31,056 nt of DNA from RGIG3528 sp045616485 (lineage in GTDB: Bacteria; Bacillota; Clostridia; Lachnospirales; Lachnospiraceae). The translations under genes were made by a program, and so were the position numbers. Positions 15,720 through 23,249 of this stretch are shown here, piece after piece. Below the pieces are notes generated by a model that did no database searches, was not told the DNA's origin, and saw nothing but the letters and a program-made list of their open reading frames with translations. Every line of letters starts with the position of its first letter. The stretch's first letter is position 1. Location of the stretch: the NCBI GenBank assembly GCA_045616485.1, contig JAZLGU010000058.1:1-31056 (forward strand), in the 5' to 3' direction.

Positions 15720-15898
15720 TTCTGTCTTATAAAACTTATAAAAAATCGTTAAGTTACGGCTACCGTTAAGTAAAAGGGAAGTTCACCATCTGTACCTGAA
15801 TTGGGTGAAAACTCAGGAGTTGCAAAAATCCTTCTCTTAAAAGGGCCTGCATATAGCTTCCGGTGGCTCTGCCATTCGCAATTTCCTTTAATAAATAT
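15720..15898 (-). other. Unexplained segment between the PurF-like gene and the lipoprotein remnant
   Basis: No gene I can support, but two overlapping minus-strand frames stay open here for 40-60 codons. One ends FATPEFSPNSGTD then FYLTVAVT and stop at about 15751; the other ends VQMVNFPFT at 15766. Inverted pairs occur (TTCACC with GGGTGAA near 15781-15810; TTACGG and CCGTTAA at 15754-15769, with a T run after it on the minus strand, perhaps a weak terminator). It could be a gene remnant or a structured non-coding element. Confidence 0.35.
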
Positions 15899-16618
15899 TT
15901 ACTCAACCATATTCTTTTCGACGACAGTATAGTTATTTGTCTGGCGTTCAATCTCTAAATTGTAAAGCTCTTCAAGAGTCCTGTATCCGTAAAAGTAATA
16001 AGAAGATCCGGTAGGCTTCCATGAATTCTCTGAAAGTTTGCTACCAAACTTACCACCCAGAAAATCTCCGTTTACAGTATAACCTACATTTGCATATCTG
16101 ACATATTTATAATAAGAGTACTCAACGCCTGCCCTGGAACAATCCACTTTATAGATCATATAAAGTACATTATTTTCCTTTAATGTTTCTGCCTCAGGCT
16201 TCTTACTTAATATAATGCTGCCGGCGTAGTTGAGACCATGCAGGTCACCACCACCATCCCATTTGCCTTCATATATAAGCCAGAAATTAGATATTCTTTC
16301 CTTGGAATCCAGATTTAACATCTCAAATGAGTCTTTATCAAGAGCCTCAATAGATTCTATGTATTTAGCCGTTTTCTCTATATTGTTATAACATGCAACG
16401 AACTTGCTCCGACCACCTGCTAAATACATTTGACCATCTTCTGCAAAAATAGGTGGTACATCTTGAGTTTTAATAATTCCGTCAAGGCTTCCATCGGGTT
16501 TATATACAAAAGTTGCACTTCTTACATACATTTTTACTTTGTTTGAATAAGTTTCCCAATATTGGAAAATTCCTGTCTCCTCATCGTAGGGAATAACATA
16601 GTATACATTAACTTTGCT
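15899..16618 (-). CDS. C-terminal half of a frameshifted lipoprotein
   Basis: This frame encodes the rest of the lipoprotein begun at 17343. An ATG at 16531 could start a 210-residue protein, but the frame is open and protein-like well above it (VNVYYVIPYDEETGIFQYW), back to the shift site at 16624-16618, and there is no signal peptide or ribosome site at 16531. So it is best read as 239 residues downstream of a -1 shift. The part is rich in Tyr, Gly and Asn and ends YTVVEKNMVE; no known domain is recognised. If joined, the whole protein is 481 residues, exported and lipid-anchored. Either a one-base mutation inactivated the gene or ribosomes shift frame; sequence alone cannot decide. Confidence 0.65.
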   Translation of the reverse strand, partial: SKVNVYYVIPYDEETGIFQYWETYSNKVKMYVRSATFVYKPDGSLDGIIKTQDVPPIFAEDGQMYLAGGRSKFVACYNNIEKTAKYIESIEALDKDSFEMLNLDSKERISNFWLIYEGKWDGGGDLHGLNYAGSIILSKKPEAETLKENNVLYMIYKVDCSRAGVEYSYYKYVRYANVGYTVNGDFLGGKFGSKLSENSWKPTGSSYYFYGYRTLEELYNLEIERQTNNYTVVEKNMVE

Positions 16619-17343
16619 TTTCCCTCCAGCACATAATATGGTCGATTGTAAAGCATCGAAGCATCGTCAAAGTACAATAGGGAATTGTTATAATTCACCT
16701 GATTAGTACCTTCAATATATCCGTTACTGTTTAAGTACTCAATAAACTGTTCTCTGGATAATCCACTGACATCGCTTACATTTTTCATACCTGCTTCATA
16801 AAACATTTCAGGTTTCAGTATCATAATGCCATTTAAATAACATACCTCATTATACAAAATCCATTGAAACTCGCATAATTTTTCATCATTCAAATATACA
16901 GCATTAATAACTACTTCTTCGCTACCTTCGTTCTCTAAAAAAGCACTATAAACGATTGCGAATTCTTCTTCATATTTGAATTCATATTTTGAATTATCCA
17001 GCGCTTTTTTAACCTCAGGTTCAGTCATTGCATGATGATAATTTAAAATAATATCACCCATTTGAACCTTGAAATCTGCCAGGGACCCTGATTTGATTTC
17101 AGGTAAAATAGTTAAAGTTCCGATAGGAGTTTCCGTCGGATTTTCTGTGGGATTTTCTGTGGGATTTTTGGTAGGAGTTCCGGCAGTGTTTTCATTGTCA
17201 TTTGTTACTGTATGAGTAGGGGTGGAGTCCGGAGTTTTAGTAGGCTTAACAGTAGACTGATTAGTATCCTTTTCTCCGCAGCCCATGAGCATAATTAATG
17301 ACATAATCATTACCATACCAAGTGTTAAAATTCTTTTCCTCAT
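16534..17343 (-). CDS. Lipoprotein, N-terminal half, frameshifted before its end
   Basis: A type II signal peptide with lipobox LMGC (Cys22) is followed by a Thr/Pro/Asn-rich linker (about 27-78) that contains tandem NPTE units encoded by 12-base direct repeats near 17140-17170. The globular part begins near residue 80 (LTILPEIKSGSLADFKVQMG). The frame ends in 28 residues after codon 242 (MYTMLFPTMRRQEF and on) that look out of frame, whereas the -1 frame continues plausibly. Codons 241-242 sit on G GGA AAA, a slippery heptamer in phase. Function unknown; probably a surface lipoprotein. AAGGAATG precedes the ATG. A fragment of a second copy lies upstream at 17650-17745. Confidence 0.65.
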   Translation of the reverse strand: MRKRILTLGMVMIMSLIMLMGCGEKDTNQSTVKPTKTPDSTPTHTVTNDNENTAGTPTKNPTENPTENPTETPIGTLTILPEIKSGSLADFKVQMGDIILNYHHAMTEPEVKKALDNSKYEFKYEEEFAIVYSAFLENEGSEEVVINAVYLNDEKLCEFQWILYNEVCYLNGIMILKPEMFYEAGMKNVSDVSGLSREQFIEYLNSNGYIEGTNQVNYNNSLLYFDDASMLYNRPYYVLEGKAKLMYTMLFPTMRRQEFSNIGKLIQTK

Positions 17344-17396
17344 AGTTACATTCCTTTCGTTTTCACTTCTCTAATGTGTCACTAAATACCTAGTGT

Positions 17397-17587
17397 TTAT
17401 TCTACGATTGACTCTGATGCTGCAGCCAATTTACGAGCCTTTTTCATCCTTGACTTGGTAACGATAAGCGCGATTGAAGCTACAAACAGAGTAACAACCA
17501 CCACATACATCACAGGAATACCGATACCGGAAGTATAGGCTTCTTCCCCAAACACCAGTACGTTTTTGGAGTGTTTTTAATCTTCAT
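17397..17587 (-). pseudogene. Frameshifted small membrane protein
   Basis: An ATG at 17587 with GAGAGGAG upstream opens MKIKNTPK and would stop after 25 codons. One base out of phase the frame continues VLVFGEEAYTSGIG, a strong membrane segment (PVMYVVVTLFVASIALIV) and TKSRMKKARKLAAASESIVE, ending TAA at 17399-17397. The shift falls near an A5 run at about 17566. Joined, it is a protein of about 60 residues with an anchor like that of exported Lachnospiraceae proteins; alternatively it is the tail of a larger deleted gene. It lies upstream of the frameshifted lipoprotein, in line with local decay. Confidence 0.5.
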
Positions 17588-17649
17588 AAATTCTCCTCTC
17601 TCAATTTTGATTAATAAATTTTTTTCGTTAAATTCATCACTGTCTTTTC

Positions 17650-17756
17650 ACTCAACCATGTTCTTTTAGACAGTATATTTTTTTATCAGTGACGAGTTGT
17701 TCATACCAATACCTGTCCCTGTAATATCGACAAGTAGTATAAACAATTCCCCCCCC
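17650..17756 (-). pseudogene. Fragment of a second copy of the lipoprotein 3' end
   Basis: The stretch 17651-17672 closely matches the end of the C-terminal lipoprotein frame at 15900-15924: both carry a plus-strand ACTCAACCAT block that encodes KNMVE-stop, and both carry YTV before it. Here frames are broken and the body is missing. Its upstream end has a run of eight C (17749-17756), prone to slippage. I read it as the remains of a tandem paralogue. Confidence 0.45.
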
Positions 17757-17810
17757 GCACAATTATTTTCAGATAATTTTTCCCTTAAAAATCAGTAAAG
17801 TAAAGTTGAC

Positions 17811-18075
17811 AGAGGGGGATTTGAACCCTCTCTCCAAAACTCTTCGCTCCGCTTGAGTTTTTTCGCATCCACATCCCAAGGATGTGGATAGGCACTGCGG
17901 GCGCTGTCGCAAGGTGGCTGCTTCGCAGCCGGATCCCTTGCGACATCAGTCGACCAAGTGCTTGCACTTGGTCGCATACCCACTGGGAAGGGGGTATGCA
18001 AATCCCCCTCCCGCTACACGCAAAAAAAAATCCGATAAAATCGGACTTTTTTTGCGTGTAGCGAGAGGGGGATTT
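17811..18075. repeat. Cluster of palindromes bounded by copies of the tRNA-Met 3' end
   Basis: The 20 bases at 17811-17830 are identical to 18064-18083 inside tRNA-Met (T arm and acceptor part), in direct orientation. 18000-18021 is an inverted copy (21 of 22) of 18054-18075. Between them lie five perfect or near-perfect palindromes: 17836-17861 (7 bp stem), 17867-17889 (10 bp, loop 3), 17905-17945 (10 bp plus an inner 6 bp stem), 17951-17974 (11 bp, loop 2) and 17974-17999 (8 bp). Almost every base is in a stem. No protein is encoded. It could be a small mobile or integrative element, or a structured RNA; it is not a second complete tRNA because no 5' half exists. Confidence 0.75.
18022..18053. 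terminator. Bidirectional terminator after tRNA-Met
   Basis: TCCGA (18031-18035) and TCGGA (18041-18045) around TAAAA, flanked by A9 on the left and T7 on the right. In the minus direction it gives a stem followed by nine T and ends tRNA-Met; in the plus direction it also ends with seven T. It is the centre of the larger inverted repeat 18000-18075. Confidence 0.85.
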
Positions 18076-18132
18076 GAACCCTCGACACTGCGGGTATGAA
18101 CCGCATGCTCTAGCCAACTGAGCTACCTCGCC
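18059..18132 (-). tRNA. tRNA-Met (anticodon CAT)
   Basis: A full 74-nt cloverleaf: acceptor GGCGAGG with TCTCGCT, D arm GCTC/GAGC, anticodon stem TGCGG/CCGCA around TTCATAC, variable GTGTC, T arm GAGGG TTCAAAT CCCCC, discriminator A. CCA is not encoded. The form is that of an elongator. Two weak points: the T stem has an A-C mismatch at its second pair, and the acceptor begins and ends with G-T wobbles. It has its own strong promoter and a terminator right after it. Given the copies of its 3' end next door, the mismatch may come from repeated recombination. Confidence 0.9.
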
Positions 18133-18161
18133 ATCTCTACCTTGCTTCAAGGCACTCGCAT

Positions 18162-18190
18162 ATATTACCAAAGAGTGGGCGCATTGTCAA
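18162..18190 (-). promoter_or_regulatory. Promoter of tRNA-Met
   Basis: Minus strand TTGACA (18190-18185), exactly 17 bases, TAATAT (18167-18162), about 30 bases before the tRNA. Confidence 0.85.
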
Positions 18191-18241
18191 GAACAATTTT
18201 AAACTTTCTTTATATTTTTGCAAAGATTTTTCTGCTGTCTT

Positions 18242-19114
18242 TTATTCGGAAGGCTTTTTGGCAGATGTCCTGACCGTATGTATCTCTCCTTTGGTAAAAA
18301 TATATCCTCTTATAGCCATATAAGCCAGATATCCAATTATCAAAACAAGCATAAACATAACATATATTGAAACCTCATCGGCATCTTCAAAAGTGGTGTT
18401 AAAGGAAAATCTCCGGGCTTTCCCGGTGGTTTTCTTAAGTGCCTCTGCAAAGGCTCCCCCTACTTCCTTTTTTCCCAGCTCATTATAAAACTGCTGATTA
18501 AAATAATTGGTAAGATTATAGGTCAAAACAGGGTCTGTATTGTCCCCCTGCATCCCGTGAAAAGCCCACTTACCGGTCGTTGCTGAAGGAGCGGCGTCAC
18601 TATACTTGGAGTAAAGAATGAGCCACTCATTTTCTGTATCAAAATACTCCAAATACATGTGATAGGCCTGTTGTGACATTGACGCGTCTGACAATGGCAT
18701 ATCACTTTCTGTAGCTACAAAATAAATCGGAATGCCCGTTTTATCATAAAATTTTTCCATAGCCTCCATGGCTTCGCTTTGGTCAGCAATGATATGATTA
18801 TTATCGATTATTCTGGGCCTGTATGTAGAATTTATTTTCTCCGGGACACCTGCATATTGAAAAAATATAATCAACAGAAGGGCAAGACAGGCTATACTGC
18901 CCAGCATATAAGCTACCCAGTGACCGGCCTGCCCTACAATATCATAGTCAGCGTATACTGAATGTAGTGATCCTCTATAGTAATAATGAAAGTGTCTGCA
19001 TCCCGGGAAATAGTTACGTGAAAACTGCTTTCCGGCCCTACCTCCTGAACTTCCGTGAAAACTCCCGCCGTGGAATCCCCCGCCATGAAAACCGCCTCCG
19101 GATGAATGTGGCAT
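18242..19114 (-). CDS. Two-TM protein with Gly/His-rich N-terminus, possibly TPM-like
   Basis: I do not recognise a named family. The 290-residue protein starts with a Gly/His/Ser-rich repeat (GGGFHGG, GSFHGSSGG, residues 5-25), has a membrane segment near 66-87 (AYMLGSIACLALLLIIFF), a middle domain (about 95-235) and a second membrane segment near 248-270. The middle part (NNHIIADQSEAMEAMEKFYDKTGIPIYFVA) recalls TPM domains of YgcG-type proteins; this is a weak resemblance. The His-rich head could bind metal. It is the last gene after the MMPL and heptad-repeat genes, 94 bases away. Its ribosome site, AGGGGGG 6 bases before the ATG, lies in one arm of a long hairpin. Confidence 0.65.
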   Translation of the reverse strand: MPHSSGGGFHGGGFHGGSFHGSSGGRAGKQFSRNYFPGCRHFHYYYRGSLHSVYADYDIVGQAGHWVAYMLGSIACLALLLIIFFQYAGVPEKINSTYRPRIIDNNHIIADQSEAMEAMEKFYDKTGIPIYFVATESDMPLSDASMSQQAYHMYLEYFDTENEWLILYSKYSDAAPSATTGKWAFHGMQGDNTDPVLTYNLTNYFNQQFYNELGKKEVGGAFAEALKKTTGKARRFSFNTTFEDADEVSIYVMFMLVLIIGYLAYMAIRGYIFTKGEIHTVRTSAKKPSE

Positions 19115-19121
19115 AAAAATC

Positions 19122-19190
19122 CCCCCTAATCTTTTCTGAATGAATATATACTATCATATAATCATTCATGTAAAAAGGGTGATTAGGGGG
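19122..19190 (-). promoter_or_regulatory. Hairpin that covers the ribosome site of the two-TM protein
   Basis: On the minus strand CCCCCTAATC (19190-19181) is the exact complement of GATTAGGGGG (19131-19122), which contains the ribosome site. Within the 49-base interval TGAATGA and TCATTCA form a second stem, with further AT pairing inside. An mRNA that reads through from the heptad-repeat gene would hide the start of the two-TM gene. No T run follows, so it is not an intrinsic terminator. No known riboswitch class is recognised. Confidence 0.6.
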
Positions 19191-19208
19191 AATTAGTATA
19201 TTTATATT

Positions 19209-21053
19209 TTATTTTTCAGAAGAAATAGCACCTGTTCTATAGATGAACTTAACGCATCCCTTCATACCGTCTGCAAGTCCTGAGTAATTATTGTATGTCT
19301 TTGATACTTCTATTGTATTGTTAAGTCTGTCGAAAACAGTAACAAGATTATCAGATAACTCAAGTATAAGCTTGTTTGCCTCATCATTAATTGCATCCAA
19401 AGCCTCGGAAAGAGTCTTGGCACCATCTGTCAGCTTATCTGTACCTGAAAGAAGCTGATCTATACCTGCCATTAAGCTCTCTGTACCTGCTGACAGCTGA
19501 CCTGCACCGGAATTAAGTGCATCTGTGCCCTCTACCAGACTGCCGGCCCCTGTTACCAGCTGATTTGTTCCGGCTACCAGATCTCCCAAGCCTGTTGCCA
19601 GCTGATTGCTGCCTGTTGCCAGCTGTCCTGCACCTAAAGCTGCCTGATCTACGCCCTGAGTATAAGCATTTAAACCGCTATAGAAAGCATTTACTGAATC
19701 AAGCTGAGTCTTTACTGCTGTTACCTGCTGGCTGGCAGTTTCCATACCTACGCTCATAAGGTAAGCTGCTGTATTGTTAAGTACCACTTCGTAATTTTCA
19801 ATAGTAAGCTGTTCCACAGGAACACCTGCAGCCTGCAGCTGACTGGTAGCATTATTAAGTAATGACTCGAAAATCTGCTTTGCTCCTGCATTTAAATTGG
19901 CGGAATTCTGTGTAAGTGTATTAAGACCTGCATTTAAAGCTGCTGCGCCATTGCTTACCTGATTAGCTCCTGCAGACAGCTGGCCGGCGCCTGTATTCAC
20001 CTGACCGATACCGGCCTGCAGCTGACCTGCTCCGGCCAAAAGGCTGCCTGCACCTGTATGAAGGGCATTTGCACCACACTCAAGACTTGTAGCACCTTCT
20101 TTAAGAGCTTCCATACCTGCTTTAAGCTCTACCAGACCATTGTAAATAGCCTTAGCTCCGTCTGTAAGCTGAGAAGCTGCATCCTTAAGCTGTGCTACTA
20201 CATCTGCGCAGCCTGCAGGATTTTTTGTATCAATACCGGTAAGATCAACCTTTGTAAATGGCTCATTAGTCACCATTGACATAGTGGTAAGAAGCTCAAA
20301 ATTTGTAACATCTGCGCTTATTTCAAAATACTCAGGTATATTCAGGGTATCATCTGACACTCCAAGATCTGCTTTAAGACCAGGCAGGGCAATACCTACA
20401 CAATAAGCTCTGTCTCCATCATCAACTACACGGCCATTTGTTACTTCAATGTTTTTAAAAGTATCTGTATCCAGGAAAGTACCTGTCATGGCTACGAACG
20501 GAACATAATACTCTTCATTACTGCCCTTAAGGGTTACGTAAAGATTGTTCTCATACTCAAATCTGATGGTTACATGACCATTAGCACCAGCCATATCTGC
20601 AGCATTCTTTTCTTCACCATTCAGATAATACTTAATCTTTATAGTAACCGGTACTGCCTTCTCAGATACGCCCTGGTAGTAAATATTATTTCCCTGGGCA
20701 TTCCATGTGAGCTGATTACCATTAGCTGTAAAATCCTCGTAGCCCTTCATGTTTATAATATCCTTAAGATCAGATACATCGTTCAGCTTGTCATCTTTTC
20801 CAATATTGTAAAGATGATTACTTACAATAACCTTATTTACGGAGCCGGCTGCATCTGTAATAACATATACAGTTTCCTCCTTGTCAGCCTGACTGCCTGC
20901 CACTATAACCCCTGACAGCTGCTCCTTTATAGCTTCTTTATCAATCTTATCTGCCAGTTTGTCTTCAGCATACAGCTTTACTGCTCCGAATGTGGTCAGT
21001 ACCACTGTACTTACTACTGCAACTGCAATGCCTTTAAATAAGTGCTTATTCAT
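19209..21053 (-). CDS. YhgE/Pip-like heptad-repeat (XXXLXXG) exported protein
   Basis: A 614-residue protein with an N-terminal signal or anchor (about 5-27), a beta-rich region (about 60-280) and long stretches of seven-residue XXXLXXG repeats at about 295-380 and 475-560 (GAGQLSAGANQ, LATGSNQLATG, LVEGTDALNSG). These repeats (TIGR03057-type) occur in YhgE/Pip-type envelope proteins and form elongated helical structures. Unlike full YhgE proteins it has no C-terminal multi-TM domain. It follows the MMPL gene by 15 bases, with GGAGG 7 bases before its ATG; this pairing is frequent in Firmicutes, and it may be an extracytoplasmic partner of the transporter. The partner role is inference. Confidence 0.85.
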   Translation of the reverse strand: MNKHLFKGIAVAVVSTVVLTTFGAVKLYAEDKLADKIDKEAIKEQLSGVIVAGSQADKEETVYVITDAAGSVNKVIVSNHLYNIGKDDKLNDVSDLKDIINMKGYEDFTANGNQLTWNAQGNNIYYQGVSEKAVPVTIKIKYYLNGEEKNAADMAGANGHVTIRFEYENNLYVTLKGSNEEYYVPFVAMTGTFLDTDTFKNIEVTNGRVVDDGDRAYCVGIALPGLKADLGVSDDTLNIPEYFEISADVTNFELLTTMSMVTNEPFTKVDLTGIDTKNPAGCADVVAQLKDAASQLTDGAKAIYNGLVELKAGMEALKEGATSLECGANALHTGAGSLLAGAGQLQAGIGQVNTGAGQLSAGANQVSNGAAALNAGLNTLTQNSANLNAGAKQIFESLLNNATSQLQAAGVPVEQLTIENYEVVLNNTAAYLMSVGMETASQQVTAVKTQLDSVNAFYSGLNAYTQGVDQAALGAGQLATGSNQLATGLGDLVAGTNQLVTGAGSLVEGTDALNSGAGQLSAGTESLMAGIDQLLSGTDKLTDGAKTLSEALDAINDEANKLILELSDNLVTVFDRLNNTIEVSKTYNNYSGLADGMKGCVKFIYRTGAISSEK

Positions 21054-21068
21054 CTTTCTACCTCCATT

Positions 21069-23192
21069 TTATCTTGCTGTCTGAGCAGTTAATTCCTCAA
21101 TAATCTCAGACTCATATTCCTTGTCTTTTTTTCTTTTTACAAATCCGATACTGGTGTGGATGATTAACTTATCCATTACTCTAAGGAGATTTGGAAGCAC
21201 CAGAATAACTGCTGTCATAGATACGATAGCTCCTCTTGCCATCAGATTACACATGGTACCGATAATATCAACTTCTGAGTAAATACCTACACCGATAGTA
21301 GCTGCGAAAAATCCCAGGGCGGATACCATGATAGATGGCATGGAAGCTGCAAGGGCATTTTTAGATGCTGTACGGGCATCATTGCCTGCTCTTCTCTCAT
21401 CTCTGTACTTGGTAGTCATGAGAATCGCATAGTCAACTGTAGCTCCCAGCTGAATAGTGCTGATACATATAGGTGCCACAAATACCAGCGGTGTTCCTGT
21501 ATATGCAGGTATACCTAAATTGATGAAAATAGCAAATTCTATAACAGATACCAGAAGTACCGGAAGTGAAATACTCTTAAATACTATAGCAATGATAATG
21601 AAAATAGCTGCTATGGAAAGCCAGCTTACTACTGTGAAATCCTTGTCAGTAACCTCTATAAGGTCCTTCATACAAGGCGCTTCACCTATCAGCATGGCAC
21701 TGGAATCGTACTTCTTCATAGTGTCATATATAGCTGCTACCTGCTCATTAACATTATCAGAAGCCACTTTATACTCGGAGCTGATTACCAGCATCTCATA
21801 CTTGTCACTTCTAAGAACAGATGTGATAGACTCAGGCAGCATCTCATCAGGTATCATAGTGCCCACAATAGACTCCAGCCCCAGACAGGCCTTTACACCG
21901 GTGATTTTTTCTATTTCCTTAATCATAAGGTGCTTATCACGGGCAGGCAGCTTGGAATCCATAAGTATCATGTGTGTGGATCCCATTTCAAATTCTTCTG
22001 AAAGCTTTGAATTGGCAATAACTACTGCCATATCCTTTGGAAGGGAATCGCCCATATCGTAATATTTTTCTGTATTTCTGTAGCCGTGAACTGCAGGTAC
22101 CATTACTATGGCAAAAATCAGCAGGAAGATCACAGGATACTTTGTAATACCTGAAGCTACCTTATCCATCCTTGGCAGTAAAGCTTTATGCTTTGTTTTT
22201 TCGATGGCTTTATCGAAAATAAGGATAAGTGCAGGAAGAGTGGTGACACAACCGATTACTCCAAATACTACGCCCTTGGCCATTACAAGTCCCAGATCCT
22301 TGCCCAGTGTAAAGCTCATGAAGCAAAGTGCCAGGAAGCCGGCTACTGTTGTAATAGATGATCCAATAACTGATGTCAGTGTGTTGGAAATGGCCTTAGC
22401 CATAGCATCGTTTTTCTCCAGCCCGTTTTTCTTTTCTGCTGAGTATGCATGCCAGAGGAAAATGGAGTAATCCATGGTAACGCCCAGCTGCAATACTGCC
22501 GACAATGCTTTAGTTATATATGATATCTCTCCAAAGAAGTAATTGGTACCCATATTCCACATGATGGCTATGCCGATACTTCCCAGGAAAATAAGGGGTA
22601 CCAGGAAAGAATCCATAAATATCATCATGGCTACCAGTGCACAGGCTACTGCAAGTCCTACATACACAGGCTCTTCCTTTTCGCAAAGATCCTTAAGATC
22701 CGTAACCAGAGCTGACATACCGGTCACGAAGCATTTTTCTCCGCAGACCTTACGCACCTCTCTTATTGCATCCATAGTCTCATCTGCTGATGTAGCTGAA
22801 TCGAAGAAAACTGCCACCAGCGTAGCGTCGCCTTTATTAAAAGCGTTGTAATATTTATCAGGTATAACCTCTACCGGAATAGTCAGGTGAGACACTGAAT
22901 CATAAGAAACCACTGTCGCTACGTGATTTACCTTTTCTATTTTTTCTCTAAGAGCAGCTACGTCCTTCTGCTCCATGCCTTCAACTATGATAATGGAAAA
23001 AGCTCCTTTTCCAAAATCCTCCAGGAGTATCTCCTGTCCTTGTACAGTCTCCATATCCCCGGGCAGATAGTCCAGCATATCATAATTGATACGTGTATTT
23101 ATCATGCCGAAAAAGCAGGGAATCATTAAGACCAAAGCCGCAATAAATATAGGCCATTTTAGTTTAACTACTTTTTCACCGAATTTCTTCAT
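21069..23192 (-). CDS. MMPL/RND-superfamily transporter
   Basis: A 707-residue integral membrane protein with the two-fold RND layout: TM1 near 14-33, an extracellular loop (about 34-165), a five-TM block (about 168-330), TM7 near 350, a second loop (about 370-525) and a final five-TM block. Each block holds the family's polar TM4 motif: GVTMDYSIFLWHAYS and GATVDYAILMTTKYRDER. Such proteins export lipids, peptides or hydrophobic drugs using proton flow; the substrate is not readable from sequence. I start it at ATG 23192 (AAAGGA upstream) rather than a GTG at 23213 that abuts the operator. A near-perfect CIRCE and a -10 box lie directly upstream, and a TetR gene lies further up. Confidence 0.92.
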   Translation of the reverse strand: MKKFGEKVVKLKWPIFIAALVLMIPCFFGMINTRINYDMLDYLPGDMETVQGQEILLEDFGKGAFSIIIVEGMEQKDVAALREKIEKVNHVATVVSYDSVSHLTIPVEVIPDKYYNAFNKGDATLVAVFFDSATSADETMDAIREVRKVCGEKCFVTGMSALVTDLKDLCEKEEPVYVGLAVACALVAMMIFMDSFLVPLIFLGSIGIAIMWNMGTNYFFGEISYITKALSAVLQLGVTMDYSIFLWHAYSAEKKNGLEKNDAMAKAISNTLTSVIGSSITTVAGFLALCFMSFTLGKDLGLVMAKGVVFGVIGCVTTLPALILIFDKAIEKTKHKALLPRMDKVASGITKYPVIFLLIFAIVMVPAVHGYRNTEKYYDMGDSLPKDMAVVIANSKLSEEFEMGSTHMILMDSKLPARDKHLMIKEIEKITGVKACLGLESIVGTMIPDEMLPESITSVLRSDKYEMLVISSEYKVASDNVNEQVAAIYDTMKKYDSSAMLIGEAPCMKDLIEVTDKDFTVVSWLSIAAIFIIIAIVFKSISLPVLLVSVIEFAIFINLGIPAYTGTPLVFVAPICISTIQLGATVDYAILMTTKYRDERRAGNDARTASKNALAASMPSIMVSALGFFAATIGVGIYSEVDIIGTMCNLMARGAIVSMTAVILVLPNLLRVMDKLIIHTSIGFVKRKKDKEYESEIIEELTAQTAR

Positions 23193-23217
23193 ATCTGTTC
23201 CTTTCTCTAGCACTTTG

Positions 23218-23244
23218 TTAGCACTCGTCTTTCTTGATTGCTAA
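23218..23244. promoter_or_regulatory. CIRCE-like element (HrcA operator) before the MMPL operon
   Basis: On the plus strand TTAGCACTC (23218-23226), nine bases, GATTGCTAA (23236-23244). The consensus CIRCE is TTAGCACTC-N9-GAGTGCTAA, so 17 of 18 arm positions match and the spacer is exact. It lies between the -10 box and the start codon, the normal place for HrcA repression of groESL and dnaK operons. Here the operon encodes a transporter and envelope proteins. Confidence 0.85.
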
Positions 23245-23249
23245 CACGT

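Noticed and set aside
17806..17835. A second tRNA at the left end of the palindrome cluster
   Set aside because: Only the T arm and part of the acceptor exist. No matching acceptor 5' strand, D arm or anticodon arm can be found within reach.
17785..18171. 128-residue minus-strand open frame across tRNA-Met and the palindromes
   Set aside because: It runs through a complete tRNA and several hairpins; such frames are common artefacts of tRNA sequence.
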